From the NCBI RefSeq assembly GCF_003814915.1, contig NZ_RKQK01000003.1, positions 124,001 to 188,000 of the forward strand: DNA of 64,000 nucleotides. The letters are read 5' to 3'. The notes under the pieces were generated by a model. The model was not told the origin of the DNA. It did not search any database and worked only from the letters and a program-made list of their open reading frames with translations. Positions 17,816 through 28,280 of this stretch are shown one piece after another (position 1 is the stretch's first letter; each line of letters opens with the position of its first letter). Source of the stretch: Pacificibacter maritimus. GTDB lineage: Bacteria; Pseudomonadota; Alphaproteobacteria; Rhodobacterales; Rhodobacteraceae. The position numbers and the translations under genes are program-made.

Positions 17816-20245
17816 ATGACCCAAAAGACACCCCAGCTAGAATTGCCCATCGATGATGTGATGCCCGACCTTTTCAGCGCTGTTACGGCCCATGGCCAAG
17901 CTGTTCTGATGGCCCCACCTGGTGCGGGGAAGACAACGCGCGTGCCTTTGGCTTTGCTGCCTGTGATTTCTGGCAAAATCATCATGCTGGAACCCCGCCG
18001 ATTGGCAACACGCTCTGCGGCTGAACGGATGGCTGATACATTGGGCGAACCCGTGGGACAGACTGTTGGCTATAGAATGCGTGGAGCGCACAAATCCAAC
18101 AAAAACACACGTATCGAGGTTGTGACAGAAGGCATACTTACACGAATGCTACAAAATGACCCCGAACTGACGGGCATCGGCGCGGTGATTTTTGATGAAT
18201 TTCACGAACGCTCTTTGGCTGCTGATTTGGGGTTGGCCTTGATCTGTGAAGTCAGGTCTGCATTGCGCGAAGATCTGGCTTTGATCGTCATGTCAGCCAC
18301 ATTGGATGCAACCCCTGTCGCAGAGCTTTTGGGCGGCGCACCGATTGTGCGCTCCGAAGGGCGCGCCTTTCCCGTTGAAACCCGTTGGCTCGACACGCCC
18401 GTGAAAAAAACACAGCGTTTTGAACAGGCCATAGCAGATCTGATCATCGATGCTGTCACCAAAGAAAGCGGGTCGGCCTTGGCATTTCTGCCAGGCGAAG
18501 GCGAAATCCGACGCGTTGAACAAGCCTTGGCTGGGCGTGTTCCAAAAGACTGTGCGATCCGTCCCTTATATGGCGCGATGAAATTCGACGCCCAGCGCGC
18601 GGCCATCGCGCCTTGCGCCACAGGACGCAAAATCGTGTTGGCCACATCCATCGCCGAAACATCGCTTACGATCGAAGATGTGCGCATCGTCGTTGATGGT
18701 GGCAAAGCCCGCCGTGCACGATTTGATGCGGCCTCAGGCATGTCACGTTTGGTCACCGAACGCGCCTCAAAGGCGGAATGCGAACAACGCAAAGGTCGCG
18801 CAGGTCGCGTGGCCGAAGGGGTGTGTTTCAGACTTTGGACCAAAGGCGAAGAAGGCGCTTTGCCGCAATTTGCCCCTGCCGAAATCGAAGCCGCTGACCT
18901 GAGCGGGCTGGCTTTGGAACTGGCTCTTTGGGGGGCCTCCGAAGAAGATTTGAATTTTCTCACACCGCCCCCACAAGGCCAATTGGCTGAAGCCCGCAAC
19001 CTGTTGCGCGGCTTAGGCGCTTTGGACTCTATGGGGCGCATAACCGACCACGGGCGTAAGATTTCCGACATGCCAGTGCATCCCAGACTTGCACATATGC
19101 TACAGATATCTGGGGAAAATGGCGCAAATTTAGCCGCAATCTTGAACGAACGCGATCCTATGCGTGGCGCGGGCGTTGATCTGTCATTGCGCATAAAAGC
19201 CCTAAGCAAGCCAGACAACCGCGCGGATCGCGGCGCCATAGAGCGCATCAAAACCGAAGCAAAGCGTTTGCGCAAAGGCTTACCCCAAGGCGCGCAAATG
19301 TCCTTGGGCGAACTTGCGGCGCAAGCCTACCCTGACCGCATCGGCATGCGCCGCAAGGGGGATCAGGCACGCTATATTCTATCGGGCGGCAAAGGGGCTG
19401 TCATGGATGATGGCGATGCTTTGGCGGGCGAAGCATTGATCGTTGTGACCGATACAGATGGGGCCGCGCGCGATGCAAAAATCAGACAAGCCGTGCGCAT
19501 CACGCAAAGCGAGTTGCGGGGCTTATACGACGACCAAATAGCTTGGCATGACATATGTCACTGGGACAAACGCAGCCGCCGCGTGGCGACCTATAATCGC
19601 GAAATGTTTGGCGCTTTGGTCTTGGATGAACGCCCGTGGCACGATGCGCCCGACGATGCGATTGCCAAAGCGGCGTTGGATGGGCTGCGCCAGATCGGCC
19701 TGCCTTGGACAGATGCTGCCAAACGCTTTGCTGCCCGCGTGGCATTGATGTCGGATGACTATCCAGACATGACCGAACCCGCTTTGATGGCCCATTTGGA
19801 AGACTGGCTTTTGCCCTATCTTCGCGGGGCGAAAACCGAAAGCGCATTGCGCGGCTTGGATATCACCGAAGCCTTGCGCAATATGTTGGACTGGTCGCAG
19901 ATGCAGCGTTTAGACCATGCAGTGCCCGCAACATTTAAAAGCCCTATGGGACGCAATCTTGCGATTGATTATTCGGGTGAGCATCCGCAAGTGACCGCGC
20001 GCATTCAAGAAATGTTTGGCACCACCGTGCACCCAACGGTTGGACCGCATCATGTGCCTTTAAAGGTCACGTTGACATCGCCAGCCCATCGCCCCTTGCA
20101 GGTCACGATGGATATCCCGAATTTTTGGAAAACGTCTTATGCGGATGTGAGAAAAGACATGCGCGGGCAATATCCACGTCACCCTTGGCCAGAAGACCCC
20201 ACGGTTGCGGATCCGACCTTGCGCGCGAAGCGGCGCGGCACGTGA
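17816..20245 (+). CDS. hrpB: ATP-dependent helicase HrpB
   Basis: 809 residues, full length. DEAH-type helicase: Walker A APPGAGKTT at 33-41, DEFH box at 127-130, SAT motif, QRKGRAGR motif VI, then the helicase-associated region and the HrpB-specific C-terminus (SPMGRNLAIDYSGEHP). Predicted RNA helicase; its physiological role is poorly defined. Starts with ATG at 17816, divergent from meaB. Confidence 0.95.
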   Translation: MTQKTPQLELPIDDVMPDLFSAVTAHGQAVLMAPPGAGKTTRVPLALLPVISGKIIMLEPRRLATRSAAERMADTLGEPVGQTVGYRMRGAHKSNKNTRIEVVTEGILTRMLQNDPELTGIGAVIFDEFHERSLAADLGLALICEVRSALREDLALIVMSATLDATPVAELLGGAPIVRSEGRAFPVETRWLDTPVKKTQRFEQAIADLIIDAVTKESGSALAFLPGEGEIRRVEQALAGRVPKDCAIRPLYGAMKFDAQRAAIAPCATGRKIVLATSIAETSLTIEDVRIVVDGGKARRARFDAASGMSRLVTERASKAECEQRKGRAGRVAEGVCFRLWTKGEEGALPQFAPAEIEAADLSGLALELALWGASEEDLNFLTPPPQGQLAEARNLLRGLGALDSMGRITDHGRKISDMPVHPRLAHMLQISGENGANLAAILNERDPMRGAGVDLSLRIKALSKPDNRADRGAIERIKTEAKRLRKGLPQGAQMSLGELAAQAYPDRIGMRRKGDQARYILSGGKGAVMDDGDALAGEALIVVTDTDGAARDAKIRQAVRITQSELRGLYDDQIAWHDICHWDKRSRRVATYNREMFGALVLDERPWHDAPDDAIAKAALDGLRQIGLPWTDAAKRFAARVALMSDDYPDMTEPALMAHLEDWLLPYLRGAKTESALRGLDITEALRNMLDWSQMQRLDHAVPATFKSPMGRNLAIDYSGEHPQVTARIQEMFGTTVHPTVGPHHVPLKVTLTSPAHRPLQVTMDIPNFWKTSYADVRKDMRGQYPRHPWPEDPTVADPTLRAKRRGT

Positions 20246-20349
20246 GTTTAAGGATTTGTAAAAGACTGTGACACCTCGCCGACCCGAATGTGACACAGCG
20301 TTTACCTTTTACTGGGATATATGACAGGGCTTTAACCACATTTTCATAT

Positions 20350-20382
20350 AAAAAAAGACGCGCAGATTTGCCCTGCGCGCCT
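20350..20382 (-). terminator. Intrinsic terminator of gnd
   Basis: Minus-strand hairpin GCGCGCAG/CTGCGCGT with a 7-nt loop, followed by a T-run (A's at 20350-20356). About 25 bp after the gnd stop. Confidence 0.85.
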
Positions 20383-20406
20383 TTAAATTATGCCGTGATG
20401 GTGCGC

Positions 20407-21834
20407 TTAGCTATGCGCGATGTCTGAGGCCCATGGGCCGTGCTGATCGGTCTCGCCTGTATCAATACGCACGAAGCCATGTGCGCCAAAGAAGTCACGT
20501 TGACCTTGAACCAAATCCGTTGTGCCGCGACCTTGGCGCATCGTGTCGAAATAGGCCAAAGCCGCCGCAAATGCAGGCACAGGCAAGCCTTGCAAAGCAG
20601 CAGAGGCAACAACACGGCGCAAAGCTGAGGAACCTTCGACCAGACGTTGCGCAAAACGTGGTGAGAAGATCAAATTGCCTTGGGGCAAGCCTTCGCGAAC
20701 GGCTGATGCCATTTCATCGAGCATCGTGGATCTGATGATGCAGCCCTCGCGCCACACTTCGGCACAGCTGGCCAAATCCAGATTCCAGTCATATTCATCA
20801 GAGGCCGCAGACAGCAAGTTAAGACCCTGATCATAAGCGATAATTTTTGCGGCCAAGAGCGCTTTTTCCAGATCGTCATCGGAAATTTTAGCGGCGCCTT
20901 TTTCAGGCTCAAGCTCAGCAAACAGGGCTTCGCCCGCGATCCGCGTATCCTTAACCGATGACCAAGACCGCGCGGCAACAGCAGCCTCAATGGTAGATGG
21001 CGATTGACCCAAGGAAAGCGCTTCGATTGCGGTCCAACGGCCTGTGCCTTTTTGACCCGCTTTGTCGACGATGATATCGACAATGGGTTGGCCTGATTTT
21101 TCATCAATGGTCTGCAAAACCTTACCTGATATTTCAACCAGATAGGATTGCAGCTGGCCTTTGTCCCATGTTTCAAACAATTTGCCGATATCGGCAGCAG
21201 AGCGGCCAGCCCCATCGCGCAACACACCGTAAACTTCGGCGATCATCTGCATATCTGCGTATTCGATACCGTTGTGCACGGTCTTTACAAAATGGCCTGC
21301 GCCATCGGGACCAAAGTGATCAGCACAGGGCGTGCCATGGTGTTTGGCTGAAATCGCTTCAAGAATGTCACGAATAACTTCGAATGATTTTTTGTCACCG
21401 CCAACCATAATGCTTGGACCGTGGCGCGCGCCTTCTTCTCCACCAGAAACGCCCATGCCAATAAAATTAAGGCCCAGTTTAGAAAGCTCGGCTTCGCGGC
21501 GGCGCGTGTCGTGGAAATTCGCATTGCCAGCGTCAATGATCATATCGCCTTTGTCCAACAAGGGCGTCAAGCTGTCGATCACGGAATCCACCGCAGCGCC
21601 TGCTTGTACCATGATAATAATTGCACGCGGTGTGCTGAGCGAGGCAACGAGGTCTTCTAGGGTTTTGGCTGGGAAAAGCTGCTGTGCCAAATCGCCTGCA
21701 GACGCAACATAGTCATCGGTGACGGAGCCTGTGCGGTTATATACGGCAATAGGAAATCCTTTTTCCGCGATGTTTAGCGATAGGTTCGCCCCCATTACAC
21801 CCAAACCGATCAGGCCGATGCGCGCTTGTGCCAT
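20407..21834 (-). CDS. gnd: NADP-dependent 6-phosphogluconate dehydrogenase, decarboxylating
   Basis: 475 residues, the long (about 470) form. Nucleotide-binding GLGVMG at 10-15, NRT in the NADP loop, GxGVSGGEEGARHGPSIM substrate motif, and KTVHNGIEYADMQ with the catalytic Lys and Asn. Oxidises 6-phosphogluconate to ribulose 5-phosphate in the pentose phosphate pathway. Single-gene unit on the minus strand. Confidence 0.97.
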   Translation of the reverse strand: MAQARIGLIGLGVMGANLSLNIAEKGFPIAVYNRTGSVTDDYVASAGDLAQQLFPAKTLEDLVASLSTPRAIIIMVQAGAAVDSVIDSLTPLLDKGDMIIDAGNANFHDTRRREAELSKLGLNFIGMGVSGGEEGARHGPSIMVGGDKKSFEVIRDILEAISAKHHGTPCADHFGPDGAGHFVKTVHNGIEYADMQMIAEVYGVLRDGAGRSAADIGKLFETWDKGQLQSYLVEISGKVLQTIDEKSGQPIVDIIVDKAGQKGTGRWTAIEALSLGQSPSTIEAAVAARSWSSVKDTRIAGEALFAELEPEKGAAKISDDDLEKALLAAKIIAYDQGLNLLSAASDEYDWNLDLASCAEVWREGCIIRSTMLDEMASAVREGLPQGNLIFSPRFAQRLVEGSSALRRVVASAALQGLPVPAFAAALAYFDTMRQGRGTTDLVQGQRDFFGAHGFVRIDTGETDQHGPWASDIAHS

Positions 21835-22089
21835 CTGTATCTCACTTTCCTAGTTGGATTTGTGACGCGCTCAGGGCGCGCCACCTAAATTGCGGGCATT
21901 GTTATCCTATGGAATTTGGGAATGCCATGCTCAGACAATCACGAATTGTGGATAAAACCGCCAATTCACATGGCCCGAAGCCCCCCAATAGGTGGCGTGA
22001 CTTGGATAAAATGGCACAAAACATTGATTCTTTTGATCAAGACCGCTATATTTAACGAAATAATAAGACGTCAGGCATAATAATTTCCT

Positions 22090-22548
22090 ATGGTTAACTT
22101 TTTAAAAAACGCTTGGTCAAGCGTCATACACCCCATGATCCGCCGCCCCAATCGGGTGCAATCCGCAGCTTTGTGTTACCGTAAAGGGGCGCAGGGCAAA
22201 GAAGTGTTGTTGATTACATCACGCGAACGCGGGCGCTGGATTTTACCAAAAGGCTGGCCCATCAACGGGCTCGACGGCGCAGGCACAGCCGCGCAAGAAG
22301 CATGGGAAGAAGCAGGTGTTAAGCCCGCGAAAGTAAACAAGAAATCAGTAGGTCAGTTTCATTACGAAAAAACCTTGGGCAACGGTGCATCCGCCCCTGT
22401 CGAGGCAAATGTATATTCGATAGAGGTTGATAAACTGGAAAAAGCCTATCCTGAGGTAAGCGAACGCAAGCGTAACTGGATGCCTGCCGCCAAAGCGGCT
22501 GAACTTGTGGAAGAACCAGAGTTGAAAGCCATTTTACGCGATTTCTAG
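22090..22548 (+). CDS. NUDIX hydrolase (diphosphoinositol-polyphosphate phosphohydrolase-like)
   Basis: 152 residues. WILPKGWP precedes the NUDIX helix, which reads GLDGAGTAAQEAWEEAG (60-76). The core EAWEEAG is intact, while the first conserved glutamate of the Gx5E part is not in its usual place. PKG plus AAxEAWEEAG is typical of DIPP-like members hydrolysing dinucleoside polyphosphates or related compounds. The ATG at 22090 has only a weak ribosome binding site. Substrate unknown. Confidence 0.88.
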   Translation: MVNFLKNAWSSVIHPMIRRPNRVQSAALCYRKGAQGKEVLLITSRERGRWILPKGWPINGLDGAGTAAQEAWEEAGVKPAKVNKKSVGQFHYEKTLGNGASAPVEANVYSIEVDKLEKAYPEVSERKRNWMPAAKAAELVEEPELKAILRDF

Positions 22549-22818
22549 CGTCAAGACTTTTCCCTATTCTGAACACCAATCTGGCATAAGATCCGCAGGC
22601 ATATCTGCGACCAGCGGGTCTTTTTTGCGGTGCGACCAGCCAGTGTCACATTGACGAAAAAGCGTTGCATTTTCCGAAAATCGATGTGCCCTTGCGTCAG
22701 TTGACGGCGATAAATCCGTATATAAGCGTGCTCCCCCTGCAAAAAGGTTGATCCAAGGCCTACAATTCGATAGCGCTGCGCGAAATGTAACAGATTTGCA
22801 AACATCAAGGACGGTCTC

Positions 22819-24297
22819 ATGAGTGAGCCTAAAGGCAACCAGTGGAAAACACTGGACAAAGACCTCAACCGCATCAGTCAATTTGAATATGCACAAAACT
22901 ATGTCGCGCGCCCCATGGTGGGACTGGGCGTCGCTTTGGCCTTTATCGTCATCGCAGCTTTGGTCGCGGGACTGGTTTTTGGCAGCCAACCTGGCTCAAT
23001 GATCATCGTGGCCGCTGCCGCATTGGGCGCTTATATGGCGATCAATATCGGCGCAAATGACGTGGCCAACAACATGGGGCCCGCGGTGGGCGCGAAAGCC
23101 CTGACCATGGGCGGAGCGATTGTAATCGCAGCACTATGTGAAAGTGCGGGCGCGCTTTTGGCTGGTGGCGATGTGGTATCGACCATTTCCAAGGGAATTA
23201 TCGATCCCTCAGCTATGGCTGAAACGCGGATTTTCATCTGGGCAATGATGGCAGCTTTGTTATCTTCAGCGCTTTGGGTCAACTTGGCCACATGGATCGG
23301 CGCGCCTGTTTCGACAACCCATTCGGTGGTTGGCGGCGTCATGGGGGCTGGGATCGCAGCCGCTGGATTTGGCGCGGTGAACTGGGCCTCCATGAGCGCG
23401 ATTGCTGCATCATGGGTGATTTCCCCGCTCTTGGGGGGATTAATCGCAGCGGGCTTTTTGGCTTTGATCAAAGCGAAAATCATCTACCAAGACGATAAAA
23501 TCGCAGCCGCACGAAAATGGGTGCCCATTCTTGTGGGCATTATGATGGGCGCATTCGCAGCTTATTTGGCAGTCAAAGGCCTAAAGCGCATCGTGAAAAT
23601 CGACATTCCAACAGCGCTGTTGATCGGCGCGGGCGTGGGCGCGCTGGCATATGTGGCTTCTGCGCCTTTAATCCGCAAGCAATCCGAAGGCTTGGAAAAC
23701 CGCAACAAATCGTTGAAAACCCTGTTTGGCCTCCCCTTGGTGATTTCTGCCGCGTTACTGTCTTTCGCCCATGGTGCCAATGATGTGGCCAATGCCGTCG
23801 GACCATTAGCGGCGATTGTACATGCGAATGAATTTGGTGAATTCGCGGGTAAAGTGAACATTCCCCAATGGGTGATGATCATCGGTGCCTTTGGGATTTC
23901 CTTTGGTCTGCTGTTGTTTGGGCCGAAGCTTATCCGCATGGTGGGCAGTCAGATCACAAAATTGAACCCGATGCGCGCCTATTGTGTGGCGCTGTCGGCG
24001 GCGATTACTGTGATTATTGCAAGCTGGCTGGGGTTGCCTGTTTCCTCCACGCATATCGCTGTCGGGGGTGTGTTTGGGGTTGGATTCTTTCGCGAATGGC
24101 ATCTTGAGCGCCGCGCGCGTGCGTCAAACGCCAAAAAGCCGCCAGAAAAACGCATCGCCAAAGAAGAACGCCGTCGTCGCAAATTGGTGCGCAGATCGCA
24201 TTTCATGACCATCATTGCGGCATGGGTCATCACGGTACCTGCGGCGGCGCTTTTGTCGGCAGTGGTCTTCTTTATGCTGACGGGCCTGTTTCACTAA
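22819..24297 (+). CDS. pit: Inorganic phosphate transporter, PiT family
   Basis: 492 residues, about ten hydrophobic segments in two homologous halves. The PiT signature GANDVANNMGP is at 78-88 and its repeat GANDVANAVGP at about 320. A central basic linker joins the halves, and a second basic loop (KKPPEKRIAKEERRRR) precedes the last helix. Low-affinity, proton-coupled phosphate uptake in the inner membrane. No PhoU-like DUF47 partner gene is adjacent. About 270 bp upstream is free of genes and should contain the promoter; I could not identify a clear Pho box. A strong terminator follows. Confidence 0.94.
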   Translation: MSEPKGNQWKTLDKDLNRISQFEYAQNYVARPMVGLGVALAFIVIAALVAGLVFGSQPGSMIIVAAAALGAYMAINIGANDVANNMGPAVGAKALTMGGAIVIAALCESAGALLAGGDVVSTISKGIIDPSAMAETRIFIWAMMAALLSSALWVNLATWIGAPVSTTHSVVGGVMGAGIAAAGFGAVNWASMSAIAASWVISPLLGGLIAAGFLALIKAKIIYQDDKIAAARKWVPILVGIMMGAFAAYLAVKGLKRIVKIDIPTALLIGAGVGALAYVASAPLIRKQSEGLENRNKSLKTLFGLPLVISAALLSFAHGANDVANAVGPLAAIVHANEFGEFAGKVNIPQWVMIIGAFGISFGLLLFGPKLIRMVGSQITKLNPMRAYCVALSAAITVIIASWLGLPVSSTHIAVGGVFGVGFFREWHLERRARASNAKKPPEKRIAKEERRRRKLVRRSHFMTIIAAWVITVPAAALLSAVVFFMLTGLFH

Positions 24298-24319
24298 GGC
24301 CTAGCGAATTGATAAAGAA

Positions 24320-24352
24320 GGGCGCTTAGAGATGAACTAAGCGCCCTTTTTT
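24320..24352 (+). terminator. Intrinsic terminator between pit and argF
   Basis: Perfect 10-bp stem GGGCGCTTAG/CTAAGCGCCC, 7-nt loop, then T6. Placed between convergent genes; the weaker A-tract before the stem may let it serve argF as well. Confidence 0.93.
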
Positions 24353-24375
24353 CTGCAACATACGACTGTTGATCC

Positions 24376-25299
24376 TTACGACACGCACCAGCCCATGATG
24401 GCTTTTTGCGCGTGCAGACGGTTTTCTGCTTCGTCGAAAATCACAGATTGCGGCCCATCCATCACTGCATTGGTCACTTCTTCACCGCGATGCGCAGGCA
24501 AGCAGTGCATGAACAGAGCATCAGAATTGGCTAGCCCCATCAGTTTGCGATCCACGCGGTAAGGGCGCAACATCGCATGGCGGCGTTCACGGGCAGATTG
24601 GCTGTCATGCATAGACATCCAAGTGTCTGCAACGATCAAATCAGCGCCTGCGACAGCTTTTTCCGCATTGCGTTCGATATCAATTTTCACGCCTTTTTTG
24701 CGCGCTTCATTGATAAAAACAGCTTCGGGATCAAGTTGGCTTGGCCCCGCAAAAGTCAGATCAAATCCGAACTGCCCTGCTGCGTGAATGAAAGAGGCCG
24801 CAACATTATTGCCATCGCCACACCACACAACTTTTTTGCCCGCGATAGGGCCGCGATGCTCTTCGAACGTCAAGATATCCGCCATGATTTGGCAAGGATG
24901 CGTCCGGTTGGTAAGCCCGTTGATAACAGGCACAGTGGCATATTCGGCCATTTCCAACAGGGTGGATTCTTCGAAGGTCCGGATCATGATCATATCAACA
25001 TAGCGCGACAAAACGCGCGCCGTGTCAGCGATGCTTTCACCGTGACCAAGCTGCATATCCGCGCCTGACAGCACCATCGTTTGCCCGCCCATTTGGCGCA
25101 CGCCCACGTCGAAAGACACGCGCGTGCGGGTCGATGGTTTTTCAAAGATCAGCGCGACCATTTTGCCATCAAGGGGCAGTTCCGCATCAAGCGCAGCTTT
25201 AGGTTTGCCCGAACGGGCCTCTTTGGTGGCGCGCGCCGTATCAATGATTTTGCGCAGGTCAGCTGCATCGGTGGTGTGTATATCAAGAAAGTGGTTCAT
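24376..25299 (-). CDS. argF: Ornithine carbamoyltransferase
   Basis: 307 residues. Carbamoyl-phosphate site STRTR at 56-60, HPCQ motif in [12 protein letters not shown], and the ornithine/catalytic [10 protein letters not shown] near the C-terminus. Converts ornithine and carbamoyl phosphate to citrulline in arginine synthesis. Last gene of an argD-GNAT-argF run on the minus strand; the gap to the GNAT gene is 43 bp. Confidence 0.97.
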   Translation of the reverse strand: MNHFLDIHTTDAADLRKIIDTARATKEARSGKPKAALDAELPLDGKMVALIFEKPSTRTRVSFDVGVRQMGGQTMVLSGADMQLGHGESIADTARVLSRYVDMIMIRTFEESTLLEMAEYATVPVINGLTNRTHPCQIMADILTFEEHRGPIAGKKVVWCGDGNNVAASFIHAAGQFGFDLTFAGPSQLDPEAVFINEARKKGVKIDIERNAEKAVAGADLIVADTWMSMHDSQSARERRHAMLRPYRVDRKLMGLANSDALFMHCLPAHRGEEVTNAVMDGPQSVIFDEAENRLHAQKAIMGWCVS

Positions 25300-25342
25300 A
25301 AACGTATCTTCTAATCTGTGTGTATGGCCAAAGGGCGCAGGA

Positions 25343-25828
25343 TCAATGATGACGGGTTAGGACAAGAACGGGATCGCCGTCTTCACAAGCACAAAGTCGT
25401 CGCTCACCAAACCCAGCAGCCGCATAAGCGCGAATGGCACGGGTGTTCTTCGGGTCGGGGTCGACCGCCACCATAGGATAGTGGTCGAGCAAAATATCGC
25501 AGCGTGCTCTGAGATAGGCTTTGGCATGACCTTGCCCCAAAAAGGCAGGGTCCCCCAAAAACGTATCCACAGCCCGCGTGTCTTTGGGCAAGTCCGCGTA
25601 TTGCGGTGCGTCAAAGGCATGGGCGTTATAGTCTTGGATATAGGCAATAGGCGTGCCGCCGTGTTCGACGATCCGCATATCAACGACGCCCTTGCCCATG
25701 TCTTCTTGCACAAGGCGCGCCTCGGTGCCGCTGTCGCCCCACCAGCCGCCCATATGAGGCTGATCGACCCAAGCTTTAAACATGGGTAGATCGTCCCGCG
25801 TGATGGGTCTGAAACTATAGTCAGCCAT
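25343..25828 (-). CDS. GNAT N-acetyltransferase, aminoglycoside 6'-acetyltransferase-like
   Basis: 161 residues from the ATG at 25828 ([15 protein letters not shown]). Has the WWGD motif, [30 protein letters not shown] (acetyl-CoA binding loop QGHAKA) and [14 protein letters not shown], all typical of the AAC(6')-like branch of GNAT enzymes. Roseobacter members are usually of unknown substrate; resistance should not be assumed. It begins 8 bp inside the end of argD and precedes argF, so it is translated as part of the arginine operon. Confidence 0.88.
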   Translation of the reverse strand: MADYSFRPITRDDLPMFKAWVDQPHMGGWWGDSGTEARLVQEDMGKGVVDMRIVEHGGTPIAYIQDYNAHAFDAPQYADLPKDTRAVDTFLGDPAFLGQGHAKAYLRARCDILLDHYPMVAVDPDPKNTRAIRAYAAAGFGERRLCACEDGDPVLVLTRHH

Positions 25829-26999
25829 CGCCCGACACCTGTTGTGCAGCCGCATCAAGGCGTGCAACGGCCTCGGCGATGTCCTCGTCGCAGATATTCA
25901 AAGGCGGCAGCAAGCGCAGCACATTATCGGCGGCAGGCACGGTCAGCAATTCTTGCGCATAGGCGGCGTTGACCACATCGATGGGCGCGACCTTGCATTT
26001 GAGGCCCGCCATAAGCCCCTGCCCGCGCACGCTTTCAAACACGTCAGGATGCGCCGCAATCAGCCCCTCGAGCTTTTGCGACAAGAGTGCTGCTTTGCGG
26101 TTCACCTCATCCATAAAAGCAGACTCGGACACGATTTCCATGACTTTCAGGCCGACAGCGCAGCCCAAAGGATTGCCACCGTAAGTGGAGCCATGGGTGC
26201 CTGCAACCATGCCGCGGGCGGCGTCTTCAGTGGCCAAAAGTGCGCCTAAAGGAAAGCCCCCGCCCAAGCCTTTCGCCACCATCATGATATCAGGCGTGAT
26301 GCCTGACCATTCATGGGCAAAAAGTTTGCCCGTGCGCGCGACACCGCATTGGACTTCATCGAAGATCAACAAGATGCCGTGCTCGTCGCACAGATCGCGC
26401 AAGCCTTTGAGGCATTGATCTGGCACAGGGCGAATGCCGCCTTCGCCTTGGATCGGCTCGATCATAACCGCCGCCGTTTTATCGTTGATCGCAGCTTTCA
26501 CTGCGTTGTGATCGGCGAAAGGCACAGTGACAAATCCGGGCATCAACGGTCCAAAGCCAGCGGTCATCTTTTCAGAGCCAGAGGCCGCGATAGCGCCTGT
26601 GGAGCGCCCGTGAAAACAGCCCTCAAAGGTGATGATTTCGATGCGTTCTGCCTGACCTTTGGCGCTAAAATATTTTCGCGCCATTTTAATCGCCAACTCC
26701 GCAGTCTCTGTGCCTGAGTTGGTGAAAAAGCAGGTATCGGCGAAGGTTTCGACCACCAATTTGTCAGCCAATTTCTGTTGCGCTGGAATTTGATATAGGT
26801 TCGAGACATGCCACAAAGTATCGGCTTGATCTTTGAGCACCTGCGCCAATTCTGGGTTGGCATGGCCCAAGGTGTTCACAGCAATGCCCGCACCAAAGTC
26901 TAAAAAGCGTCGCCCGTCGGCCTCTATCAGCCAAGAGCCTTGACCCTGAACAAATGAAAGTGGCGCCCTGTTGTAGGTCGGGAGTACGGACGAAATCAT
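25821..26999 (-). CDS. argD: Acetylornithine aminotransferase
   Basis: 392 residues from the ATG at 26999, chosen because AAGGAC lies 7 bp upstream; the frame is open another 24 codons. Class III PLP aminotransferase: SGTEAxE-like NSGTETAELAIK, FDEVQCG, and the Schiff-base lysine in MMVAKGLGGGFP. Transfers the amino group from glutamate to N-acetylglutamate semialdehyde; many members also act on succinyl-diaminopimelate. First gene of the operon. Confidence 0.95.
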   Translation of the reverse strand: MISSVLPTYNRAPLSFVQGQGSWLIEADGRRFLDFGAGIAVNTLGHANPELAQVLKDQADTLWHVSNLYQIPAQQKLADKLVVETFADTCFFTNSGTETAELAIKMARKYFSAKGQAERIEIITFEGCFHGRSTGAIAASGSEKMTAGFGPLMPGFVTVPFADHNAVKAAINDKTAAVMIEPIQGEGGIRPVPDQCLKGLRDLCDEHGILLIFDEVQCGVARTGKLFAHEWSGITPDIMMVAKGLGGGFPLGALLATEDAARGMVAGTHGSTYGGNPLGCAVGLKVMEIVSESAFMDEVNRKAALLSQKLEGLIAAHPDVFESVRGQGLMAGLKCKVAPIDVVNAAYAQELLTVPAADNVLRLLPPLNICDEDIAEAVARLDAAAQQVSGDG

Positions 27000-27296
27000 A
27001 CTATGGTCCTTAATGGTGTGATGCACGAATTGCGAAGTCCAATGGGTGGCCTGCACAGCTGTGTCTGTCAACGATTTCAGTTAAGATTTAGGGGATGCAC
27101 GGCAATTTCGTGCGACATGTGCCGCAATCGGCACGGATAAACTAAGACGAAAGCGCTTGCGCGGCGTCCAATATCAGCGTCGTCGGGACTGAAAGTGATA
27201 TTTGTGGTCTGAGTTCATAGGCGCTTCATAGACTTGGCTTGGCATGCTGTCAAAAGAATTATCAGGCGCCAGATTGGGGTAAATCTGGGCCGTGAT

Positions 27297-28157
27297 TTAC
27301 TTTGCCGAGACAAATTTCGACTTGCCGACAGATTTCGTGCTGCCCACTTGAATGCGGCGCGCAACAACAGGAACATCGCGCCGCATCGGTGCACCATTTG
27401 CAATTTCACGTTTCAGATCGGTGACCACATCAAGCAAACTCATGCCATGCCCAACAATGCGCCCGTTATGCGAAGACATGGACGAGACCACGGACACAAT
27501 GCGCTTGCGCCCCCCGTCGAGCGCGAAAACAGGTGCGCCAGAGGACCCGAAAGTAATGTCGCAATCAAATGAATACAGTCCCTTTTGAGCCTCTAAAATA
27601 TTGCAGGCCCGCTGCACTGACAAAGCATCATTGCGCCCGCGTCCATAAGAGGCGACAGCCAATTCCCCTTTGGAAATCAGAGACCTGTGCAGCAAAAACG
27701 GCTTTGCCAATGCATTGGGAATGGGCGTTGCCAGTTTGATCACTGCCACATCGCTGCGGATCATGGCACCTGTGATCTTCGCAGCATGGCGGTAGTCGGA
27801 ATGCACTGCGATGCGCAAGCCTTTTGAGGAGGCGATAAAATCGCCATTGCGCAGACCTGCACGAAACATCACATCACTTGGGTCAATTTTGGTATTGTCG
27901 CTTTTGACCACACAATGCGCGGCTGTCAGCACCAAATCCGCTGCGATCAAAGCCCCTGAACAGGTGCCTTTGCCGCGCATATCAAGGCGCCCGACACCTT
28001 CCCAGCCGATCAGTTCGGCGCGCCGATCCAGACGATCCAGATCCTTGGCCAGACTGTCTGCTGCCCCTGCCATTTGTGGCCAAGAGAGGCCTAACAGGAA
28101 CAAGACTGTGGTCAAAAACACCCCAAGCAAGGGCTTTGATTTACGATATTCAAACAT
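27297..28157 (-). CDS. Secreted trypsin-like serine protease (S1 family)
   Basis: 286 residues with a signal peptide (ends about MAGA, residue 32). Catalytic triad visible: His81 in LTAAHC, Asp136 in SDVAVI, Ser206 in GSSGAP. The GSSGAP form (rather than GDSGGP) is common in glutamyl-endopeptidase-like members. CSGALI before the histidine supports the S1 fold. The C-terminal ~35 residues are basic and probably flexible. Secreted or periplasmic. Stands alone; the following 130 bp hold no gene. Confidence 0.9.
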   Translation of the reverse strand: MFEYRKSKPLLGVFLTTVLFLLGLSWPQMAGAADSLAKDLDRLDRRAELIGWEGVGRLDMRGKGTCSGALIAADLVLTAAHCVVKSDNTKIDPSDVMFRAGLRNGDFIASSKGLRIAVHSDYRHAAKITGAMIRSDVAVIKLATPIPNALAKPFLLHRSLISKGELAVASYGRGRNDALSVQRACNILEAQKGLYSFDCDITFGSSGAPVFALDGGRKRIVSVVSSMSSHNGRIVGHGMSLLDVVTDLKREIANGAPMRRDVPVVARRIQVGSTKSVGKSKFVSAK

Positions 28158-28280
28158 AACGCGCAGAGAACCTTCATCACTTTAAAGGCCAGTCTGCGCG
28201 TGAAATCAGGCGAAAATGCGAAAGCAAACAGGTTTTTGTAAGGGGCAACGCCTTAAGGCACGTATAGCACCACTCTCCCC

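Noticed and set aside
18202-19275. 357-residue open frame antisense to hrpB
   Set aside because: Arises from the codon bias of hrpB; composition is Arg/Ser/Ala-rich and low in structure.
22050-22070. CtrA-like site (TTAA-N7-ATAA) before the NUDIX gene
   Set aside because: One mismatch in a four-base half-site in AT-rich sequence is expected by chance.
22549-22818. Possible Pho box upstream of the PiT transporter (TGTCACATTGACG)
   Set aside because: Only one half-site is recognisable; the second direct repeat at 11-bp spacing is too degenerate.
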